From: an uncultured Clostridia bacterium
Lineage (GTDB): Bacteria > Bacillota > Clostridia > RUG12999
DNA: 64,000 bases
Direction: 5' to 3'
NCBI GenBank assembly: GCA_934792465.1
Contig: CAKVOK010000011.1
Location: 1-64,000 of the forward strand
Below, piece after piece: positions 47,905 through 57,200 of this stretch. The stretch's first letter is position 1, and each line of letters begins with the position of its first letter. The notes below the pieces were generated by a model. The model searched no databases. It was not told the DNA's origin and was given only the letters and a program-made list of their open reading frames with translations. The position numbers and the translations under genes were made by a program.

Positions 47905-47922
47905 TATAAAGGGGAGAAAAAC

Positions 47923-49368
47923 GTGAAAACAAAATTAAAAGAAATTCTGTGCTGTATACTGACGGCGGCAATTTGTATCGGAACTGTCGGATGCGGAAAC
48001 GGTGCGGAGAAAAAAAACGGCAAGGAAGCACCTACTCTGACATGGTACATACCGGGAGATAAGCAGACAGATATTCAGACGGTTACAGACGCACTGAATA
48101 AGAAAATCGAACCTCAAATAGGAGCAAAGCTTGACTTGCAGATTATCGACACCGGGTCATTTCAGGATAAGATGACAATGATGATGGGTGCCGGTAAGGA
48201 ATTCGACCTGTGCTTTACCTCAAACTGGACAAACAGATTTTTGCCCAATGTAAGCAAAGGTGCATACGAACCGCTTGACGAACTCCTGGAAAAGGATGCA
48301 AAAAAATTAAAGAGTGCACTTCCGGATTATGTATGGAATGCGTCAAAGATTGACGGTAAAATCTATGCCGTTCCGAATTTGCAGGTGCTGTTTTATCAGA
48401 CAGCGCTCGGAGTATTCAAAAAATATGCCGATAAGTATAATTTTGATTTATCGAAGGTAAAGACGACAAAAGATATTGAACCGTTTCTTGAAATTATAAA
48501 GCAGAAAGAACCCGAGTTGTATCCGTATAATCTCGGATATTCGTTCGCTATGTTTACAAACCCGGTTTATGAACAGATTGGCGGAACAACAGCCGTAATA
48601 AGAAAGGATTCAACCGATAAAAAGGTTATGTCGCTGTATAGGACGCCTGAATTTAAGGAAGGGGTAGAAACGCTGCGTTCATGGTATCAGAAGGGATATA
48701 TCCGTTCCGATATTGCAAGCGTAATTTCAGACAGCCAGGAATTGCTCAGCGGAAAATATGCCGTATTCAATACGACATACAAGCCGGGCTGTGAGGCGGA
48801 ACTGAAACAGCGGTATAAGCAGGATATAGCCGTTATACCTATAGAAGAGCCTTATTTAAGATCGGACGCAGGCGTTGCCGCAATGACGGCAATAAGCAGA
48901 ACTTCAAAATACAAATCCGAGGCGATAAAACTGCTTGAAATCGTTAATACCGACAAAGATGTATATAATTTGCTCAGCTACGGAGTAGAGAATAAGCATT
49001 ATACAAAAGTAAACGACAATCAGATAAAGCCGGCGGAACAATCCGGCTATGTATCGGGCGGAGGCTGGAAATTCGGAAATCAGTTCAATGCATATTATCT
49101 CGAAACGCAGGATATCGATATATGGGAAAAGACGAACGAAATAAACAACAGTGCGGTGCGTTCGCCGATTTCGGGTTTTGTACTGAACACAGAACCGATT
49201 AAAAGCGAAATTTCAAAGTGCGAGAGCGTAATCAGCGAATTTAAGGCAATAGAAAACGGCTCACAGGATACGGAGCCTTTGTATGAGGATTTTATAAAAA
49301 AGCTTGATGTTGCCGGCGAGGATAAAATTATAAAAGAGGTACAGAAACAAATTAATGAAATGAATTAA
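47923..49368 (+). CDS. Sugar-binding lipoprotein of ABC importer 2
   Basis: 481 residues. GTG start at 47923 with GGGGAG six bases upstream. Signal peptide MKTKLKEILCCILTAAICIG and lipobox TVGC (Cys24). Type-I extracellular solute-binding fold matching the LplB/LplC neighbours. No ATPase gene is near, so a shared ATPase is needed. A small hairpin follows the stop at 49388. Confidence 0.92.
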   Translation: MKTKLKEILCCILTAAICIGTVGCGNGAEKKNGKEAPTLTWYIPGDKQTDIQTVTDALNKKIEPQIGAKLDLQIIDTGSFQDKMTMMMGAGKEFDLCFTSNWTNRFLPNVSKGAYEPLDELLEKDAKKLKSALPDYVWNASKIDGKIYAVPNLQVLFYQTALGVFKKYADKYNFDLSKVKTTKDIEPFLEIIKQKEPELYPYNLGYSFAMFTNPVYEQIGGTTAVIRKDSTDKKVMSLYRTPEFKEGVETLRSWYQKGYIRSDIASVISDSQELLSGKYAVFNTTYKPGCEAELKQRYKQDIAVIPIEEPYLRSDAGVAAMTAISRTSKYKSEAIKLLEIVNTDKDVYNLLSYGVENKHYTKVNDNQIKPAEQSGYVSGGGWKFGNQFNAYYLETQDIDIWEKTNEINNSAVRSPISGFVLNTEPIKSEISKCESVISEFKAIENGSQDTEPLYEDFIKKLDVAGEDKIIKEVQKQINEMN

Positions 49369-49387
49369 GAGCGTTATGCTTTTAAAA

Positions 49388-49405
49388 TGCCTTTTGTAAA
49401 AGGCA
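49388..49405 (+). other. Small hairpin between binding protein and secreted gene
   Basis: TGCCTTTTgtAAAAGGCA is a short perfect stem without a T-run, 26 bases before GGAGG of the next gene. Weak attenuation is possible. Confidence 0.4.
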
Positions 49406-49430
49406 AAAATAAATTTTAGGAGGTAAAACA

Positions 49431-51503
49431 ATGAAAATCTTAAAGAAACTACTTATCTGTATGCTTGTATTGTCAATGACGGCAGGTATATCCTGCGTAT
49501 GCGCAGATGAGGCGGAGGACAGCAGCTGGACAGAAAACTTTGAGGCATATGAACAGGATTATATGCTGGGACAATCCCAAACGGAGTACAACTGGAAGAT
49601 CCAGGTGTCAAACAAGAGCGACAAAAACTGTGTTTATGTTGATACCGAGGCGGACGGAAACAAACGTCTTAAGGTAATCAAAAACGCAAAATCAAATGCA
49701 GATGCAAATGCAAATAAAATTATGCTGTTTAAGTATTTTGAAAACGTTCCGAATACCGGCGTATATTCTCTTGCATATGATATTGAATACGATAAGGTTC
49801 CGGTAGCTACAACAACGGCACTTTTCAACGTATTGAGAGATTCCGCAGGGTATTGGCTTAATCAGGTGATTCAGTACGGCAAGGGTGACGGTGTGGAACT
49901 GAAAAGCATGAGCGGTGCAATTAACCTCGGAAAAAGAATTACAGCCAATAAAAAATATCGTGTAAGATATGTAATTGACTTCGACAGAAAAAAGATTTTT
50001 TCATCGTATGAAGAACCGGACGGCATAGTATATCCGTGTAATGAAACATACGGAGCACCGGTATCGTTTAAGATGGATGCAACAGGTCTCAGCGAGCTTT
50101 GGTTCCAGCTTGATAACCAATGCGCAACATCGGACAGTGAAGACCCTACGGTATTCTATCTTGACAATATTAAGCTGCAAAAGGAAAGCGATAGCTGGAA
50201 CAGCTACAACGATGATTTCTCGGTTTATGACGAAGGTACGGTATTTGCTATAGGCACAGGCGCAAATCAAATAAACGGCTGGGAGGTAAAAACTGATTCC
50301 GGCGTTTCCGGCAACAAAGCAATACTTACGGATAACGCTTATGTTGAAAAGCAGGAGAACGGAAATAAAAGATTAAAGGTTGTACATGCCTCGGCAAACA
50401 GCGTTGATGTCAGAAAGTATTTTGACCCAATGCCGGGAAGCGGAATTGTTACCTTTGAATATGACCTTGAATTCGAAAGCATGGTTGTCTATGCTGCGGC
50501 ATATTTTAACGGACTTATGACATCGGACGGCAACTGCATCATGCAGTATAACCTTGATAAGGGCAAACTTAATGATAAGCAGGGCGGAAATTTAAATAAG
50601 GATAATATGGCGTTTGAATTGGGTAAAGTATATCATATAAAGTATGCCGTTGACTTTACAAACCACAAATATGCGTCATCGTGTACGGCAGACGGAATAA
50701 CGTATTTCCAGGCAACAGGTCCATGTGATTTTATGGTAGATACAACAGCTCCGGTAAAACAGTTTGTATTCAGATGTCAAGCACCGGGAACTGAGGCGTC
50801 AAATCCGTTTGTATATTACATTGATAATTTTAAGGTTACACAGAGCCAGGCTACATCGCTTGAAAGCAGCAGCGTTGTAAACGGTCAGAATAATGTTCCG
50901 ATAGACGGTGACATCATACTTAACTTTAACAATGCACTTAACACAGACACAATAAATAAGATTAAGATAGAAGATGAGAACGGAGATGTGCTTACAACGG
51001 TTACTCCGGTTGAAAACGGAGAAAAAAGCGTTCGTCTTGTAATAACGAAACCGCTTGATTATCTCGGAAACTATAAAATAATTATTCCGGCAGATGTAAT
51101 AGACGCAAACGGACTCTATGTAACGCCTGCGACAATAGAGTTTATGGCAGAGGACGAACCGCCGAAAATATCGGTATCGGCACCTGAGGTTAAAAATGCT
51201 CAGGGTGAGGCGATAATGTCGCTTGCGGGACTTAAGGCAGTGACGGTTTCGGCAGATTATAAAAACAACAGCGCAATACCTAACAGCGATGTTGCAATGA
51301 TTGCCGCAATTTATGACGAATCAAGCAATTTGAAGGCAATAGCTTATGATGAAACAAACATAGGAGTAGGCATGACCGAAACGCTTAAGGTATCGTTTGA
51401 TATGCAGAAAGAGATGACAGCAGGCTACAGTATAAAAGTATTCGCTTGGGACAGCTTTAAAAGCATGAACCCGATAGCCAACACGGAAACTTTTCCGAAA
51501 TAA
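49431..51503 (+). CDS. Secreted protein with two jelly-roll repeats (690 aa)
   Basis: Signal peptide MKILKKLLICMLVLSMTAGIS. Two similar beta-sandwich repeats of about 220 residues: the first opens SSWTENFEAYEQ and ends TVFYLDNIKLQKES; the second opens NSYNDDFSVYDEG and ends FVYYIDNFKVTQS. Such folds usually bind carbohydrate. A Big_5-like domain follows (SVVNGQNNVPIDGDIILNF), then the C-terminal domain seen in other proteins here (FAWDSFKSMNPIANTETFPK). No anchor and no catalytic motif; likely a soluble or wall-associated glycan-binding protein of locus 2. Confidence 0.82.
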   Translation: MKILKKLLICMLVLSMTAGISCVCADEAEDSSWTENFEAYEQDYMLGQSQTEYNWKIQVSNKSDKNCVYVDTEADGNKRLKVIKNAKSNADANANKIMLFKYFENVPNTGVYSLAYDIEYDKVPVATTTALFNVLRDSAGYWLNQVIQYGKGDGVELKSMSGAINLGKRITANKKYRVRYVIDFDRKKIFSSYEEPDGIVYPCNETYGAPVSFKMDATGLSELWFQLDNQCATSDSEDPTVFYLDNIKLQKESDSWNSYNDDFSVYDEGTVFAIGTGANQINGWEVKTDSGVSGNKAILTDNAYVEKQENGNKRLKVVHASANSVDVRKYFDPMPGSGIVTFEYDLEFESMVVYAAAYFNGLMTSDGNCIMQYNLDKGKLNDKQGGNLNKDNMAFELGKVYHIKYAVDFTNHKYASSCTADGITYFQATGPCDFMVDTTAPVKQFVFRCQAPGTEASNPFVYYIDNFKVTQSQATSLESSSVVNGQNNVPIDGDIILNFNNALNTDTINKIKIEDENGDVLTTVTPVENGEKSVRLVITKPLDYLGNYKIIIPADVIDANGLYVTPATIEFMAEDEPPKISVSAPEVKNAQGEAIMSLAGLKAVTVSADYKNNSAIPNSDVAMIAAIYDESSNLKAIAYDETNIGVGMTETLKVSFDMQKEMTAGYSIKVFAWDSFKSMNPIANTETFPK

Positions 51504-51516
51504 TAATTAATAAACG

Positions 51517-51545
51517 GCTGCCGCTCCGTTTTTCGGGGCGGCGGC
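51517..51545 (+). other. GC-rich intergenic hairpin
   Basis: GCTGCCGCTCCG (51517-51528) pairs with CGGGGCGGCGGC (51534-51545) with two G-U pairs and a five-T loop. No T-run follows, so it probably stabilises RNA or attenuates between the two genes. Confidence 0.5.
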
Positions 51546-51567
51546 ATAAAAAACAGGAGGATGCAAC

Positions 51568-54282
51568 ATGAAGCACAGGTTGTGTATTTTAATCACGGTA
51601 TTGTTTGCACTTATCATACCGCAGGGATATGCTGCGGAAGAGAAAACCACAGACTATACGGAAGCTGTAAATATGCTTACGAGCCTGGGAATAATAACGA
51701 ACGGTATCGATGACATTTATAGCCCGGAAGATACTGTTACAAGAGCTGAATTTGCTACAATGCTCGGAAAATTTTTGGGTGTGGATGACGAACTTAATTC
51801 AAGCGGCGGAGATTTGCCTTTTATTGATGTAAACAGTGATTATTGGGCTGCGGGAAGCATAGCGTCCGTATATAATCTTGGTATTATGGGCGGTATGGAA
51901 CACGACTACTTCGGTGCAGACGAAAGTATAACGTTCGGACAGGCGATAAAGGCGCTTGTTTCACTTACCGGATACGGTGTTTATGCTGAGAATAACGGAG
52001 GATATCCGATAGGCTATCTTGCCGTTGCCGCCGAAAAAGGAATTTCCAAAGGCGTAATGCCGACAGAAGAAATTACAAAGGGCGAAGCCGCAAAGCTTAT
52101 TTGCAATGCTGCGGAAACAGATATACTGCAAATGTCGCAGCTCGGGAAAAATATAAAATGGGAAGAAAAAGACGGACAGACGCTACTCAGCGAAAAACTA
52201 AAAATTAAAAAAATTAAAGGAATCGTCACTGCCAATGAAGAAACATCATTGGTAGGGGATACAAAAGTACCCTCGAAAAACGTAAGGATTAACGGGGATA
52301 TGTATAAATGCGGAAAAACGAATGCCGCAGATTTTTTGGGATATTATGTAACGGCATATTACAGAGATAACAGCGATGATAACGAGCTGGTTTATGTATC
52401 GATAAACGAATCGGGAAACAGTAAAATTGAAATTAATGCCGATGATATAGCCGATGATACGACGGTGTCAAGTATATCTTACTATAATGAAAACGAAAAT
52501 AAGAAAAGTGTAAATATACCGGAGAATGCCACAGTGATTTTCAATGGCATAAAGCTTATAGATTATGAAAAAGAGGCGTTTATGCCTGCAACGGGAGGAC
52601 TTGTTCTTCTGGACGCAGACGATGACGGCACATATGAAACGGTATTTGTTACATATTATATAAACTATGTTGTAAAAAATATATCTGCCGACGATGATAT
52701 AATATATATTGCCGATAAGTTTGACAGTCCGTATCTTAAGATAGATACGTCAAAACAGGATTTAAAGCTTATCATAACAAAGAACAATATGGAGGCGGAC
52801 ATATCCGAAATAGCGGAGGAAGATGTAATTTCCGTTAAGACGGATAAAATAGATACGAAGAAAAATGAGATATTATCGGGTTCAATCAGATATGAAATAA
52901 TAGTATCGGGTGAGACAATTTCCGGAAGTGTTGATGCGGTTGACGGTGAAAACGTTAAAATATCCGGTAATAATTATGAAATCTCTCCGTCATACGATAC
53001 AAAAAAATATCCTATATCGCTTAGGGACAGTATAATGGCATATCTTGATGTAAACGGCAAGGTGGCTAATATCGTATATGATGTTGCGGAGGAATACGGA
53101 TTTATCATAAATGCCGGAGGAAAGGACGCTCTTTCGGACTGCGAAATTAAGATTTTTACATCGGGCGGAGATATTAAAATATTTAAAACCGCCAAAAAAG
53201 TCAAAATAGACAATAAGTCGTACAGTGAGTGCGACGATATTAAGGGTGCGCTTATGAACAGCTCGGCAACGTTTTCGGGCAGTACGGAGCTGTCTCAAAG
53301 CAATACTACAAGATGTGAACAGCTTGTAAGATACCAAAAGAATGAAGCCGACGAAATATATTATATAGATACTATAGAACCAAACTCTGCAAATAAAGAG
53401 GAGGAGAAAAAGCATTTTTCTCTTGCGGAAAAAATAAATCTTGCGGATTATAAGGATAACGTTGTATATTATATGCCCAGCTGCCGGACAATTATGTCCA
53501 AGATAGGCGTTAACGATGACGTTTTAGTGTTTAAAATACCAAATGACGCCACCGATTATAACAGCTATAAGATATATACAAAGGACGCTATTACGGAGGA
53601 AATAAAAGATTCGATAAGCGCATTTGACGCAGATGATTTTAATTTTGCCAAGGTAATAATGACAAGCTCTGCTTCAACGGAGGTACCGCAGAAAGAGCTG
53701 AAAAATATGATGTTGCTCAAAAAGGTATTACCTGCATATTCAAATGAATCGAACACATACAAGCTTGTCGGCGTCAGCATTTCTACAGGTGCGGAGATGG
53801 AAATCGAAACAAAGGATGATGAGACAATAGATAAGAATATGCCGATTCCGGGTGATATTGTAAGATGGACGCTTACATCAGACGGTAAAGCGGATATTGT
53901 TGAACGTACATATTCACCGATTGAAGGTGAGGTAATAAATGATACGTATCCGGAAGATATAGGTTTCCACACTAACTTCAGACTTACCTGCGGAAAGGTT
54001 TTGAATCTTTCAAATGATGCGATTAAGCTGAGATATACGTGCTATAAGTATCTCAGCGGTTATAAGTATGACGAGGCAAGCAATATGTATTTGAATGACG
54101 AAATATATCTTACAAAATACTTGCAGCAGATATTTAAGTATAACAGAACGACAGGAAAAATAACAAAAGCAACATTAAGAGACGCAAAATCCGCAGAGCT
54201 TTATGGTGAGGAAAATGCATCAAAAATATTTGCATATCAGACATACGGTATGCTGACCAGCCTTGTAATATATGAAGATTAG
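51568..54282 (+). CDS. Secreted protein with N-terminal SLH repeats (904 aa), paralog of 21191
   Basis: Signal peptide MKHRLCILITVLFALIIP, three SLH repeats (AVNMLTSLGIITN..., DVNSDYWAAGSIASVYNLGIMGG..., AVAAEKGISKGVMPTEEITKGEA; about 30-190), then about 700 beta-rich residues with no known fold. The order, length and motifs (GGYPxGY) match the 891-residue protein at 21191, so each locus has one copy. GGAGG precedes ATG 51568. Role: possibly a wall-bound scaffold. The C-terminal segment (EDIGFHTNFRLTCG) does not match a known enzyme. Confidence 0.82.
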   Translation: MKHRLCILITVLFALIIPQGYAAEEKTTDYTEAVNMLTSLGIITNGIDDIYSPEDTVTRAEFATMLGKFLGVDDELNSSGGDLPFIDVNSDYWAAGSIASVYNLGIMGGMEHDYFGADESITFGQAIKALVSLTGYGVYAENNGGYPIGYLAVAAEKGISKGVMPTEEITKGEAAKLICNAAETDILQMSQLGKNIKWEEKDGQTLLSEKLKIKKIKGIVTANEETSLVGDTKVPSKNVRINGDMYKCGKTNAADFLGYYVTAYYRDNSDDNELVYVSINESGNSKIEINADDIADDTTVSSISYYNENENKKSVNIPENATVIFNGIKLIDYEKEAFMPATGGLVLLDADDDGTYETVFVTYYINYVVKNISADDDIIYIADKFDSPYLKIDTSKQDLKLIITKNNMEADISEIAEEDVISVKTDKIDTKKNEILSGSIRYEIIVSGETISGSVDAVDGENVKISGNNYEISPSYDTKKYPISLRDSIMAYLDVNGKVANIVYDVAEEYGFIINAGGKDALSDCEIKIFTSGGDIKIFKTAKKVKIDNKSYSECDDIKGALMNSSATFSGSTELSQSNTTRCEQLVRYQKNEADEIYYIDTIEPNSANKEEEKKHFSLAEKINLADYKDNVVYYMPSCRTIMSKIGVNDDVLVFKIPNDATDYNSYKIYTKDAITEEIKDSISAFDADDFNFAKVIMTSSASTEVPQKELKNMMLLKKVLPAYSNESNTYKLVGVSISTGAEMEIETKDDETIDKNMPIPGDIVRWTLTSDGKADIVERTYSPIEGEVINDTYPEDIGFHTNFRLTCGKVLNLSNDAIKLRYTCYKYLSGYKYDEASNMYLNDEIYLTKYLQQIFKYNRTTGKITKATLRDAKSAELYGEENASKIFAYQTYGMLTSLVIYED

Positions 54283-54298
54283 CACGGAGGGGTCATAC

Positions 54299-57200
54299 AT
54301 GATTAAAAAAACATTTAAGGGTATAATCTGCCTGATTTTATGCCTGTGTATGCTGCCGGCATTTGCGGCAAATGCAGAGGAAACCGAAATGAATGTAGTG
54401 TTTATAGGCGGTTCCATTACATACGGCACGGGTGCAACCGCAAATGAAAAATGTTATGCTTCGCTTGTGGGCAATTATCTTAAAAAGGCAAATCCGGATA
54501 AGAAGGTAAACATATTTAATGCCGGACTGCCAGGCACAGGCTCGGATCTCGGATTGTTCAGACTCAAACGTGATGTGCTTTCGCATAAGCCGGATATGGT
54601 GTTTGTTGAGTTTGCAATAAACGATAAGGACAGAGGCAGGAACGATCCCCAAAGCGTTATAAAAAGCATGGAGGGTATCGTGAGACTTCTGCTTCGTGAA
54701 GAAAAAAAGCCGATAATAAATTTTATATATACAACAAATATAAATTTTCAGGCTTGCACAGATGTGCATAATAAGGTAGCGAATTATTACGGAATACCGG
54801 CACATGATATCCAAGCTTATATAAAAAAGCTTAACAAGGCGGACAGCAGTACCATTAAAAATATTTTGTCGGATACCGTTCATCCGAATGACAAGGGTCA
54901 CTCCATATATGCTAACTATATTATAGGAAACCTGAAAAATCATAAGGAAGAATATTTTAAACAGGCAAGGGAAATGAAAAATCCTCTTTCCGGGCATGAA
55001 GTATATTCTCCGGAGTTTGTATCGCCGAACGAGGCTAAGCTGAGTTCCGGCTGGTCACAAGACGAATGTGCAAACGAAAAATATTATTTAAGCAGCGGAG
55101 TCGGCGATAAGCTTGAATACGAGTTTTACGGTTCGAGCTTCGGTATTGCGGATATTTGGGGAAAGACCTACGGAACGGCTCAGTATGTAATAGATGATAA
55201 GATTTCAGGTACGATTTATACTACAAATCCTGCTTCGGACGGATATGTAAACTCATTCATAAGAATGGATTTAGAGGAAAAATGGCATAAGATAGTAATT
55301 ACAAATAACAGCAAAAATCCTGCGATTAGCAATATAGGAATAGTTGCGTTGCTGGTGGACGAGGGAAATCAGACGCCAAGACCCGAAAAAGAACAGGTAA
55401 AAAACGTAAACTATGGCGAAAGCTTCATTTCACTTATAAACCGAGTGACGGCAATAGTACCCGGAAGCAATTATATATTTGTAAACGGGGAAAAAATAAA
55501 ATGCGGTGCCATAGTTGAAGAAACGGATTCCGATGTACTGATTCCAAAAGAGGCGGCGTCGTATCTGGGGAAAAATGAAGATACGCTTTTAAGCGGTATT
55601 GATAAAAAGATATTGAAGGATAAAAGCGGAATTATTTTCATAGGTGATGAGGATATAAGCATGTCGAAGGCCGATGAGGCGGACGCCGAAAAATTTGTAT
55701 TGCTTTTCGGCGTATATGTATCACAGAACGGAAACGACGAGGGAAACGGGACGATTAAAAGTCCGTTTAAAACCTTTGAAAAGGCAAGAGATACCGTCAG
55801 AGGTCTTAAAGGAAACGACAATGTTTCATGGAATGATACAACCGTATACATACGTGGCGGAGTATACAGCCGTGATAACAGCTTTGAACTTTTAAAGGAA
55901 GATTCGGGTACGGAAAAAGCACCTGTAACATACACGGCATATAACGGAGAAAATGTAAGTATAAACGGAGCAAAACAGATTGATACGTCCTTATTTGCAA
56001 AGATTGAATCCGAATCGGTTTTGAGCAGACTGCCGTATGCGGCGAGAGATAAGGTTATGCAGTTAGATATGCAAAAAGCCGGTATTACGGATTTCGGGTT
56101 AAACACAAATGAAAACGGAAACATTCCGTCGGCGCCGGAATTAAGCTTTGACGGACAGATGATGACTCTTGCAAGATGGCCTGACAATGGGTTTGCATTA
56201 ACCGGAAAGGTTTTGGACAATTCGCAGCAAAAAGGCGCAACGTTCGGATACATAGGAGATGAACCGGGCAAGTGGAAAAACACAGACGATGTCTGGCTAA
56301 GGGGATATTGGTTCTTTAACTGGGCGGATCAGGCAGTTAAGCTGAATAAGACAGACGCAGAAAATCAGCGGTTTAACACAACATTTATAAACGGATACGG
56401 TGTTGCGCGGGACAGAATGTATTATGCCTATAACATATTGGAGGAGCTGAGCAGTCCCGGAGAATGGTATCTTGACAGACAAAATGCAGTGCTGTATTTT
56501 TATCCTCCGAAAAGCATGACAAATAAAACAATGATGTTTTCAAGCATGACAGACCCGATTATAAGTGCAAATGCGGCATCGAACATAAGGTTTGAAAATC
56601 TGACGTTTGAGTCTGCTAGGGGCATAGGTATAAAGCTTAATAATACAAGGCAGATGCTCATAGAAAAATGCGTTATTAAGAATATAGGTCAGCAGGCGGT
56701 TACCGTTACTGGCAGCGGCAACGGGATACGTGATTGCTATATTCATGACATCGGCAAGGGCGGCGTGTATATTACGGGCGGAGATTTTACAAACCTTACA
56801 TCGAGCGGAAACTATATAGAAAACTGCCGTTTTGAAAGATTCTCACGCATAGCCCGCACATATACCCCTGCGGCGAAGCTTTACGGCGTAGGCGACAGAA
56901 TATCTCACTGTACGATAAACAACGCTCCGCATATGGCGATATATTTCATGGGCAATAATAACGTTATAGAATATAATGATATTTACGATGTAATGCAGGA
57001 AAGTTTGGATTCCGGCGCAATATACGGAGGACGAGATTTTACTTCATGCGGAAACGTAGTGCGTTATAACAAGATTCATGACTGCTACGGTCTTGATGCC
57101 GACAAAAAGGATAATCCGAGTGAAATAAGCGTTCATGGGCTTTATCTGGACGACAGCATCGGAAGCATGGATATATACGGAAACACATTTTATAATCTTG

